From the NCBI GenBank assembly GCA_035644895.1, contig DASQNQ010000129.1, positions 1-12,209 of the forward strand: a stretch of 12,209 nt of DNA. Reading direction: 5' to 3'. Each line of letters opens with the position of its first letter. Position 1 is the first letter of the stretch. Positions 6,714-12,209 of the stretch are shown here, piece by piece. The translations under genes were made by a program, and so were the position numbers. This stretch comes from Falsiroseomonas sp035644895. GTDB lineage: Bacteria > Pseudomonadota > Alphaproteobacteria > Acetobacterales > Acetobacteraceae. Under the pieces are notes generated by a model, which was not told where the DNA came from, made no database searches, and saw only the letters and a list, made by a program, of their open reading frames with translations.

Positions 6714-7844
6714 TCACGCATCCTGATCGAGACGGTCTGCCTCGACCGCCGCGCGCGGATCGTGGTCGCCCGTGACCTCGTCCCAGTCATAGCCGAGCTG
6801 GGCGGCGAGGTGCCTGAGCAGTCCCTCCCACCGGCGACGATGCTCGAGGTAGATGCGCTCCGCCTCCGCCGCGTCGGGCCGGAGCGCGACGCCGGCGCTG
6901 GACAGCCGCGCCCGGGTCCGCGCGATGCGGCTGCCGAGGTCAGGCTGTTCCGCTCCCGGGGCCTCGGCGCGGTCCTGGCGCGCTTCCCCCCGTGCGCGGC
7001 GGGAGGCGGCGACCTCGGCCATGACGTGCATCGCCGTCTCCTCCAGCATGGTGAGGGACGGGTGGTCGCAGGCCTCCGGATAGCGGGTGGCGTCGGGAAA
7101 GGCACGCAGCACAGCCCCGGTCTCGAGCGCGACGAAGATCATGCGCGGCAGGCCGTCATGCACCTCGATCGGGTGGAAGTACTGCGTCACCGGGTGCTCG
7201 ACATGGCTCTCGAGCACGGATTGCATGTCGTGCGCCGCATCCGCCAGCACGTCGTCCAGCCCGTGGAACCGGTCGCCCAGGTGCCGGCGCGCGAGCAGCG
7301 CGGCCGCGGCATCCGGCCCGCGCCCCGCCTCGTGGAACAGAGCGAGCGCCGCGGCCCGCCGGCGTTCGAGTGCGCCGTTGACGGTCAGGAAGTAGGCGAC
7401 CGCAAGCGGAATGGTCACGAAGCCGGCCGCCGCCTGCACCAGTGCCACAAGGCGCACTGGCGTGGCGCGGGGCACGATGTCGCCATAGCCCAGCGTGGTG
7501 AGCGTGACGCCGCTGTAGTAGACCGCCTGCAGCCAGGGCGGCGCGTCGGCGGCGGCCTCGTCCACCGAGAAGCCGTCCGGCATCCAGGGCAGGTAGATCA
7601 GCGCGAAGCCCAGGACGAACAGCCCGACGAGGGAGCCAAGGACCGTGGGCAGCAGCAGGGGCCCGACCCTGTTCAGCATGCGGTGGCGCCGCTTGCGCGG
7701 CAGCCGCGCGGCCATGGCCATGGTGGCCCACCAGGCGGCGCGGCTCAGCAGCTCCGAAACCGGGCCCGCGCGCGCACGGGCGTGCAGCACGGTGGCGTAG
7801 ACTTCGTAGGCGGCAACGACGAGGACGGCGCAGCCGGCCAGCAC
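6714..7844 (-). CDS. Potassium-channel-like membrane protein
   Basis: 376 residues from a GTG start. Hydrophobic segments lie at about 1-20, 62-86 and 128-155. Between the last two is a pore loop (VYYSGVTLTTLGYGDIVP, 108-125) with the K+ selectivity filter TLGYGD, so it is very likely a K+-selective channel subunit with the pore formed by the last two segments, as in two-TM channels with an extra N-terminal helix. Residues 160-376 are a charged, helical cytoplasmic region (RRRAAALALFHEAGRGPD, then MTLEE-type and Ala/Glu/Arg-rich stretches) with no recognised RCK/TrkA Rossmann motif. The best ribosome binding site (GGAGG, 7880-7876) is too far from this GTG; a CTG at 7871 in the same frame is four bases from it and would add nine residues. 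Gating ligand is unknown. The neighbouring YqhA-family gene is probably in the same transcript. Confidence 0.87.
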   Translation of the reverse strand: MLAGCAVLVVAAYEVYATVLHARARAGPVSELLSRAAWWATMAMAARLPRKRRHRMLNRVGPLLLPTVLGSLVGLFVLGFALIYLPWMPDGFSVDEAAADAPPWLQAVYYSGVTLTTLGYGDIVPRATPVRLVALVQAAAGFVTIPLAVAYFLTVNGALERRRAAALALFHEAGRGPDAAAALLARRHLGDRFHGLDDVLADAAHDMQSVLESHVEHPVTQYFHPIEVHDGLPRMIFVALETGAVLRAFPDATRYPEACDHPSLTMLEETAMHVMAEVAASRRARGEARQDRAEAPGAEQPDLGSRIARTRARLSSAGVALRPDAAEAERIYLEHRRRWEGLLRHLAAQLGYDWDEVTGDHDPRAAVEADRLDQDA

Positions 7845-7964
7845 CGAAAGCAGAGAGGCAGGTGAGGGCAGGGAGCCTCCTTCGCGGTCCGCCTAGAGGA
7901 ATGCGCCCGCAGGTGCCGGCGCGGGCCCTCAACGGACCCGATCAGGCGCGGTTGCCGGGCGACG

Positions 7965-8825
7965 TCACGCGCCGTGACCGCCGCCATAGGCGTTGCGCGG
8001 CGGCGGGGCCCAGCCCCGCGGGGGCGCCGCCGGCCGGTAGACCTCGACCAGCAGCGGGTGGCACGCGGCCGCGTCGCTCGAATGCTCGGTGCTGCAGTCG
8101 CCGCCGGGGCAGGCGGAGAGCGCGCCGATCAACCCGATCTCGGCGAAGAACTCCAGGTGGTCGCCCGGCCGCACGGGGCTTGCCTTCATGAAGTACTGCC
8201 CGGTGTCGCGGGTGAATCCCGTGCACATGAAGACGTTCAGCACGTCGTGCACGAGGGGCTCCGCCGCCTCCGTGCCCCGGCCCATGCGCCGCGCCAGGGC
8301 GCGGGTCAGGTTCGAGTGGCAGCAACAGTGGTAGTCCTGCCCCGACAGCAGCCGGTGCGTGTAGGGGTCGCAGCGCGTGCCGATCACGTCGTGGACCGAC
8401 GCGCCCCATTCGTCGAAGCCGTACCAGCCGAGCGTGTCCTCCGTGATCGTCGCCATCGGCCGGAGATGGGGCAGGCAGGACCAGAGCCGGTCCCCTTCCG
8501 AGACATGCGTGCCGTGCAGCGCGCGGGTCTTGCCGGAGAAGAAGCGCTCGGAAAGGTCGTCCGCCGCCCAGAGGTTCAGGTCGCCCACCTGCGGCCCCTC
8601 GATGCTGACGATGCGGAAGAAGTGCCCGGCCGGCACGTCGAAGCTGCAGGCATCGCGCGGCGGCACGCGCACCTCGTCCACCTTGCGCCAGCCCTCCCGC
8701 GCTGCGCGGTAGGCGGCCAGGTCCGGGCGCGGCAGGCTTACGACCGGGTAGCAGATGACGGGCGTGACGGCGCGTCGCGCGCCTGCGTCGGCGGGCTCTG
8801 CCACTCTCTGCTGCAAGCGTTCCAC
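7965..8825 (-). CDS. DUF1989 protein (urea carboxylase-associated family)
   Basis: 286 residues with the DUF1989 pattern: GDLNLWAADDLSERF (81-95), GTHVSEGDRLWS (105-116), TITEDTLGWYGFDEWG (127-141), RCDPY (151-155), HSNLTRAL (170-177), LNVFM (196-200), PGDHLEFFAEI (220-230) and CPGGDCS (239-245). Family members sit beside urea carboxylase/allophanate hydrolase genes in many bacteria, but none is present here, and the biochemical role of this lineage is uncertain. Nine cysteines, including CCCH (167-170), suggest possible metal binding. GTG at 8825 has AGGAGG five bases upstream, which decides the start. The C-terminal tail is Pro/Gly-rich (APPRGWAPPPRNAYGGGHGA). It precedes the channel gene by about 100 bp on the same strand. 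Confidence 0.85.
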   Translation of the reverse strand: MERLQQRVAEPADAGARRAVTPVICYPVVSLPRPDLAAYRAAREGWRKVDEVRVPPRDACSFDVPAGHFFRIVSIEGPQVGDLNLWAADDLSERFFSGKTRALHGTHVSEGDRLWSCLPHLRPMATITEDTLGWYGFDEWGASVHDVIGTRCDPYTHRLLSGQDYHCCCHSNLTRALARRMGRGTEAAEPLVHDVLNVFMCTGFTRDTGQYFMKASPVRPGDHLEFFAEIGLIGALSACPGGDCSTEHSSDAAACHPLLVEVYRPAAPPRGWAPPPRNAYGGGHGA

Positions 8826-8846
8826 GCGCTCCTCCTCGGCTGCAAC

Positions 8847-8866
8847 GGGCCGCAGCGTAGCGGCCC
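8847..8866. other. GC-rich hairpin in the divergent intergenic region
   Basis: GGGCCGC (8847-8853), six-base loop, GCGGCCC (8860-8866): a perfect 7-bp inverted repeat about 20 bp before the DUF1989 start. It could be a leader hairpin or a binding site. In DNA this GC-rich it may also be chance. Confidence 0.25.
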
Positions 8867-8950
8867 GGGCGGGCCGGGTGCAGTCGGCACGGTTCCGTCA
8901 ACAAAGCCATGGCATGCCGGTTCGACCAGACCGTTCCAGAGGCCAGGCAC

Positions 8951-9130
8951 ATGACCGAGCAGACCGCCCGCTGCGCGACCCGGGATGACGAGCCACGCGA
9001 GCTCATGGCGCTCGCCGCCGAGTGCCGGCTGGCCGCGCACCGCGCCCGGCTCCCGATCGTGACCTCGGAGCTGCTGGACCGCGCGCGGCACTACGAGGAG
9101 CGCGCGAGCGCAGCCGTCGCGAACAGGTAG
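8951..9130 (+). CDS. Small helical protein, function unknown
   Basis: A 59-residue protein, all helical in appearance: RELMALAAECRLAAHRARLP followed by SELLDRARHYEERASA. The pattern of two amphipathic helices (an A-x-x-C-R-x-x-A helix, then an L-L-x-x-A-x-x-Y-E helix) is seen in many tiny uncharacterised proteins of Alphaproteobacteria such as rhizobia and methylobacteria, which supports its being real. ATG 8951 is preferred over an upstream in-frame start at 8909 because it begins at MTEQTA, typical for such proteins; the ribosome binding site is poor (CCAGG). It is divergent from the DUF1989 gene and converges on the next gene with only six bases between stops. Confidence 0.6.
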   Translation: MTEQTARCATRDDEPRELMALAAECRLAAHRARLPIVTSELLDRARHYEERASAAVANR

Positions 9131-9136
9131 GGGCCG

Positions 9137-9499
9137 CTACCGCCCGAGGCTGCCGCCGCCCGTCGCTGTGCCGGGCACGCCGCTGCCGCCGAGGGCGCTG
9201 CCGCCGGCCGGGCTGCGGTCCGCCGGTGCCGGAGCCAGCCCACCGCCTGAGCCCAGGGCGCCGCCGGCGCTCGGAGGGTCGATCCGGGGCAGGTCGGGCC
9301 GCGCCGCGTCGCGTTCCGTGCGGCCACCGGCGCCACTTCGAGCGGTGGCCTGCGCATCCGTCCCACCCTGCTCCGCGGCCATGCCCGAGGTCGGGCCGCC
9401 CAGGCCAGGCGAGGTGCCGACGCCGCCGCTGCCCCCGATTTGCGCGCCAGCCGGCCCGGCAAGCACGAGGGCCGCCGCCGCCGCCAGGATCAACCGCAT
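9137..9499 (-). CDS. Gly-rich secreted protein, function unknown
   Basis: 120 residues. A clear signal peptide (MRLILAAAAALVLAGPAGAQ, cleavage after GAQ or AGA) is followed by a low-complexity Gly/Ser/Pro/Ala region without recognisable fold: IGGSGGVGTSPGLGGP, then GGRTERDAARPD, and a tail of GGSALGGSGVPG type. It is probably disordered in the periplasm or outside the cell. ATG 9499 has AGGAGG six bases upstream; the in-frame GTG at 9505 would be too close to that site. The gene lies 60 bp downstream of the second YqhA-family gene on the same strand, so co-transcription is likely. Confidence 0.65.
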   Translation of the reverse strand: MRLILAAAAALVLAGPAGAQIGGSGGVGTSPGLGGPTSGMAAEQGGTDAQATARSGAGGRTERDAARPDLPRIDPPSAGGALGSGGGLAPAPADRSPAGGSALGGSGVPGTATGGGSLGR

Positions 9500-9559
9500 G
9501 GCCACTCCTCCTCTCGGTTCACGTCCGAAGGGACGCGCCGGAGGTGTCCTGGGTTGCCC

Positions 9560-10069
9560 TCAGCTCCCCTTGGCTGCTTTCGCGGCCGCCGAGAGCCGGT
9601 CCAGCATGCCGAGCACGACCGCGCCGGCCAGGAACATGCCGTGGATCGCCAGCGCCCAGAGAACGGTGCGGTCGTCGTGCTGGCCCACCTCCATGAAAAT
9701 CTGCAGCAGGTGGATCGAGGATATGGCGATCAGCGCGGAGGCGAGCTTCACCTTCAGGTTGCCGGGATCGATCGTCGTCACCCAGGAGGACTTACGCTCC
9801 GCCTCGTCCTGGGTCAGACGGGAGACGAGGCTGTCGTATGATGAAACCGCGACAGTGACGACCAAGGCCGCGATGAGCGCGCTGTCCAGGAGGTGGAGCA
9901 GTGCGATGAGCATCGTGGTGTCCGGCGCCGTGAGTACGTCCGCCGCGAACTTCACCAGCTTCAGGACGAAGCGTACCGCGAAAACCGCCAGCGCGACGGC
10001 CAGCCCGACATAGAACACCACCAAAATCCACCGGCTCGCCAGGATGGTCCTGTCCAGAATCGATCCCAT
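9560..10069 (-). CDS. YqhA/UPF0114 (TIGR00645) family inner-membrane protein, copy 2
   Basis: 169 residues, four membrane segments at about 11-37, 52-77, 108-126 and 136-157, with the same hallmarks as copy 1: SSYDSLVSRL (76-85), GNLKVKLA (103-110) and AISSIHLLQIF (115-125). A hand comparison without gaps over the first 160 residues gives about 81 identities, so the two are clear paralogues that diverged long ago. Differences concentrate in the loop at 38-51 and in 86-100. ATG 10069 has GGGGAG six bases upstream and the preceding 55 codons of open frame are Pro/Arg-rich noise. It is divergent from the RidA-family gene, with 68 bp between starts. Function of the family is unknown. Confidence 0.88.
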   Translation of the reverse strand: MGSILDRTILASRWILVVFYVGLAVALAVFAVRFVLKLVKFAADVLTAPDTTMLIALLHLLDSALIAALVVTVAVSSYDSLVSRLTQDEAERKSSWVTTIDPGNLKVKLASALIAISSIHLLQIFMEVGQHDDRTVLWALAIHGMFLAGAVVLGMLDRLSAAAKAAKGS

Positions 10070-10137
10070 CGCGTGCTCCCCCACCTGCCTCCCATGTGCC
10101 AAGAGAGGCGGCCGAGGAAAAGGAGGCTGGTGAGGGC

Positions 10138-10488
10138 ATGGCGATCCGGCGCATCGCGGAGGAGGGGCGCCTTTCGGGCGCGGTGGCGGCGGGCGGCCTC
10201 GTCTGGCTCGCCGGGCAGGTGGCGGACGACACATCCCTGGATGCCGAAGGGCAGACGGCCGACATCCTCCGCCAGATCGACGCCCTGCTGGCCGAGGCAG
10301 GAGTGACCAAGCGAAATCTTCTATCCGTCACGGTCGTGCTGGCCGACATCGCCGACGCCCCGGCCATGAACCGCGCCTGGGATGCCTGGCTTGACCCGTC
10401 GGCCAAGCCCGCCCGGATGACGATCCAGGCTCCGCTCGTGGACCCCTCCTGGCGGGTCGAGATCACCGGGGTCGCGCTGGCCGCATGA
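10138..10488 (+). CDS. RidA (YjgF/YER057c/UK114) family protein
   Basis: 116 residues, a full-length member of the family whose archetype RidA hydrolyses reactive enamine/imine intermediates released by PLP enzymes. Visible features are LVWLAGQVA (21-29), the helix TADILRQIDALLAEAGVTKRNLLSVTV with its preceding strand, a conserved Arg in PARMT (residue 93, the position equivalent to E. coli Arg105) and the closing VEITGVALA with Glu108. These fit an active deaminase, but many Rid subfamilies have other or unknown roles, so the symbol is left blank. ATG 10138 has AAGGAGG about 11 bases upstream. Its TGA overlaps the ATG of the downstream channel fragment (ATGA). Confidence 0.87.
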   Translation: MAIRRIAEEGRLSGAVAAGGLVWLAGQVADDTSLDAEGQTADILRQIDALLAEAGVTKRNLLSVTVVLADIADAPAMNRAWDAWLDPSAKPARMTIQAPLVDPSWRVEITGVALAA

Positions 10489-10709
10489 GGCCGCGGCGCC
10501 GCCTGGGGCTCTGGGCACGTTCGGTCGTCACCTTCTCGACCGTGGGGTATGGCGACATCCGGCCATATGACGACGGCATCCGCGTGCTGGCCAGCATCCA
10601 GGTCATCACCGGCCAGTTGCTGCTGCTCTTCGGCTTCGCCGAGATCATGCGGGCCCGCAAGTCCGGCGCGGAGGTCAAGGATCCGCGCGGCCATGGGCCC
10701 GCCGGGTAG
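10485..10709 (+). pseudogene. Truncated K+-channel fragment (pore loop plus last helix)
   Basis: 74 codons. After a basic start (MRPRRRLGLWAR) the frame contains SVVTFSTVGYGDIRPYDDG, an intact K+ pore helix and TVGYGD filter, then a single membrane helix (about 32-55, VLASIQVITGQLLLLFGFAEIM) and a short charged tail. The first transmembrane helix that should precede the pore is missing, and nothing resembling it is found upstream, where the RidA-family gene lies. It is best read as the 3' end of a channel gene fused by deletion to the end of the RidA gene. The ATGA overlap would allow coupled translation, so a short expressed peptide cannot be excluded. It is not closely similar to the channel at 6714. 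Confidence 0.6.
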
Positions 10710-10850
10710 AGGTCGCGCTTCCGCCGCATTGTCCGACCATTATCGGCCTCGTGACCGGGCTGGGCTGGCGGGGGCCACGCCTCCTTGATCGGAATGAAAC
10801 GCACCCGGGTGCTATGGGGCGTGTAACGCGGACGTTCGGGACGGGTGACA
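10710..10850. other. Intergenic region before the epimerase operon
   Basis: About 140 bases without a gene. It should hold the promoter of the epimerase/aminotransferase operon, but no convincing -35/-10 pair, hairpin terminator or repeat is visible. It is less GC-rich than its surroundings around 10780-10800 (TTGATCGGAATGAAACG). Confidence 0.3.
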
Positions 10851-11837
10851 ATGGACTACTGGCGCGGCAAGCGGGTTCTTGTGACGGGCGGGGCCGGTTT
10901 CCTCGGAAGCGGCCTGTGCCACACCCTGGCGGCGGCCGGCGCGCGCGTCGTGGCGCTGGACGCCATGGTGCCGGATGGCGGCGCGAGCCCCCTGAACCTC
11001 GAGGGCAGCAACGTCCTGCTCGTGCGCGGGGACATCCGCGATGCGGAGCTGCACTCGCTCTGCCAGGGCATCGACGTGCTGTTCAACCTGGCGGCGCAGA
11101 CGAGCCACATGGGCGGGCAGCGCGACCCCGTCTCCGACATCGCGATCAACGCGGTGGCCCAGGTGCGCCTGATCGGCGTGATGCGCGAGGTGGCGCCGAA
11201 GGCCACCGTGGTCCACGCCTCCACCCGGCAGTTCTACGGGCGGCCGCAGTACCTGCCGGTGGACGAGAAGCACACCGTCAACCCGCCCGACTCGAACGGC
11301 GTCTCCAAGTGGGCGGGCGAGCAGTACTGGCTGCTGGAGAACCGGGTGCATGGGCGCCCCGTCGTCTCGCTCCGACTGACCAACTGCTACGGGCCGCGGC
11401 TGCGCATCAAGGATGCCCGCCAGACCTTCCTCGGCATCTGGATCCGCCGCGTGCTGGAGGGCGAGCCCTTCGAGGTCTGGGGCGGCGAGCAGCTCCGTGA
11501 CCTGACCTACCTCGACGACGTGACGGACGCTTTCCTGCGCGCGGCGCAGCATGCGGCGGCGCCGGAGGCGGCCGGCCGCGTGTTCAACATCGGCGGCGGC
11601 CCGCCCATCCGGCTGATCGACCTGGCGGAGCGCCTGGTCGCGGCCAATGGCGGGCGGGGCGAGTTCATGCTGAAGGAGTTCCCGGCCGACCGCGCCGCCA
11701 TCGACATCGGCTCCTACGCCGCGGACGACCGCGCCTTCCGTGCCGCCACCGGCTGGTGGCCGCGCGTGGACATCGAGGAGGGGCTGCGCCGTTCGCTGGA
11801 ATGGTACCGTCCCCGCCTCGCCGAATACACCGCCTGA
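10851..11837 (+). CDS. NAD-dependent nucleotide-sugar epimerase/dehydratase (extended SDR)
   Basis: 328 residues. The Rossmann NAD-binding motif TGGAGFLG is at residues 12-19, an acidic residue ends the second strand (ALDAM, Asp37), and LFNLAAQTSH (77-86) is the conserved NAA region. The substrate part contains STRQFYGRPQYLPVDE (124-139), RLTNCYGPR (175-183), and the C-terminal FEVWGGEQLRDLTYLDD (207-223) and FNIGGG. At the catalytic Y-x-x-x-K the sequence is NGVSK, with Asn149 in place of Tyr and Lys153 kept. I recall this variant (NGxxK) in an epimerase-like subfamily of polysaccharide clusters, so it may be normal there. ATG 10851 was chosen; a GTG six bases upstream is equally possible and the ribosome binding site is weak. 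It is followed 19 bp later by an aminotransferase gene. The substrate sugar cannot be told. Confidence 0.9.
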   Translation: MDYWRGKRVLVTGGAGFLGSGLCHTLAAAGARVVALDAMVPDGGASPLNLEGSNVLLVRGDIRDAELHSLCQGIDVLFNLAAQTSHMGGQRDPVSDIAINAVAQVRLIGVMREVAPKATVVHASTRQFYGRPQYLPVDEKHTVNPPDSNGVSKWAGEQYWLLENRVHGRPVVSLRLTNCYGPRLRIKDARQTFLGIWIRRVLEGEPFEVWGGEQLRDLTYLDDVTDAFLRAAQHAAAPEAAGRVFNIGGGPPIRLIDLAERLVAANGGRGEFMLKEFPADRAAIDIGSYAADDRAFRAATGWWPRVDIEEGLRRSLEWYRPRLAEYTA

Positions 11838-11856
11838 CCCGCAGGACCGCACATCC

Positions 11857-12209
11857 ATGAACGCACCCGTCGTCACCGTCCCGCAGGCCGACCCCGGCGC
11901 GGGCTACCGCGCCCAGAAGGCCGAGATCGACGCCGCCGTCGCCCGCGCGCTCAACTCCGGCTGGTACATCCTGGGCAAGGAGGGCGAGGCCTTCGAGCGG
12001 GAATTCGCCGCCTGGCTCGGCACCGCCCGCGCGGTGGGCTGCGCCAACGGCACGGACGCGCTGGCGCTGATCCTGCGCGGCCTCGGCATCGGCGAGGACT
12101 GCACGGTGGCCACCGTCTCCCACACCGCGGTCGCCACGGTGGCGGCGGTGGAGATGGCGGGGGCGGTGCCGCTGCTGCTCGACATCGACCCCGACACCTA
12201 CACCATGGA
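11857..12209 (+). CDS. DegT/DnrJ/EryC1/StrS-type sugar aminotransferase, N-terminal part
   Basis: The first 117 codons of a PLP-dependent aminotransferase that continues past the right edge. It shows SGWYILGKEGEAFEREFAAW (around 32-51), the phosphate-binding CANGTDALALIL (about 63-74) and the SHTAVATVAAVEMAGAVPLLLDIDPDTYTM segment typical of the family. The catalytic lysine lies beyond the window. Members make amino sugars from keto-sugar nucleotides. The gene starts 19 bp after the epimerase stop; ATG 11857 has only a weak CAGGA upstream. With the epimerase it probably belongs to a surface glycan (O-antigen, capsule or glycoprotein sugar) operon running to the right. Confidence 0.9.
   Translation, partial: MNAPVVTVPQADPGAGYRAQKAEIDAAVARALNSGWYILGKEGEAFEREFAAWLGTARAVGCANGTDALALILRGLGIGEDCTVATVSHTAVATVAAVEMAGAVPLLLDIDPDTYTM

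Noticed and set aside
6762..7865. A 367-codon plus-strand open frame opposite the channel gene
   Set aside because: Product is Gly/Arg/His/Gln-rich with no motif, while the minus strand encodes a clear K+ filter.
9892..10694. Minus-strand 300-codon frame opposite the RidA-family gene and channel remnant
   Set aside because: Low-complexity Ala/Arg/Ser product without motifs; the plus strand carries recognisable RidA and pore sequences.
10751..11500. A 249-codon plus-strand open frame overlapping the epimerase gene
   Set aside because: Wrong frame for the conserved epimerase motifs and Arg/Gly/Ala-rich; a shadow.

Overview
The window is very GC-rich and almost fully coding, with no tRNA, rRNA, insertion sequence or CRISPR. 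A GapR (DUF2312) gene next to a DUF1244 gene, beside a glycerate kinase/pyruvate kinase pair, points to an alphaproteobacterium. The base composition and the mix of small secreted and membrane proteins suggest a Rhodospirillales/Acetobacteraceae-type genome; that placement is inference.

Layout. (1) 1-2251, minus strand: the N-terminus of an unidentified protein with a Asp-Gly-Gly-Ala tandem repeat (runs off the left edge), a cytoplasmic winged-helix/TolB-like/TPR regulator, and a small secreted protein. (2) 2309-5300, minus strand: pyruvate kinase and, upstream of it, glycerate 2-kinase. Together with enolase encoded elsewhere these carry glycerate to pyruvate (glycerate, 2-phosphoglycerate, PEP, pyruvate). 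(3) 5387-6091, plus strand: DUF1244 protein and the nucleoid protein GapR, closed by a strong hairpin terminator. (4) 6130-10709: a set of membrane and accessory genes, with a YqhA/UPF0114-family membrane protein and a K+-channel-like protein, a DUF1989 protein, a tiny helical protein, a Gly-rich secreted protein, a second YqhA-family protein, a RidA-family protein and a truncated K+-channel fragment. (5) 10851-12209, plus strand: a nucleotide-sugar SDR epimerase followed by the start of a DegT/DnrJ/EryC1-type aminotransferase, which looks like the beginning of a surface-polysaccharide sugar operon.

The most striking item is the pyruvate kinase. Its reading frame begins with a Cro/YdaS-like helix-turn-helix domain of about 58 residues, joined in frame by an Ala/Pro linker to a complete pyruvate kinase. 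Immediately upstream, in the 46-bp gap to the glycerate kinase gene, lies an AT-rich 48-bp dyad (AACTTAAG-4-CTAAGC-12-GCTTAG-4-CTTAAGTT) with perfect two-fold symmetry of its conserved blocks. It looks like an operator. The simplest reading, which is inference, is a DNA-binding pyruvate kinase that controls its own gene. A second start codon just before the kinase domain could give a kinase without the DNA-binding domain.

A second pattern is the repeated association of a YqhA-family protein with a K+-channel-like gene: intact at 6130-7844, and with a channel remnant at 9560-10709.
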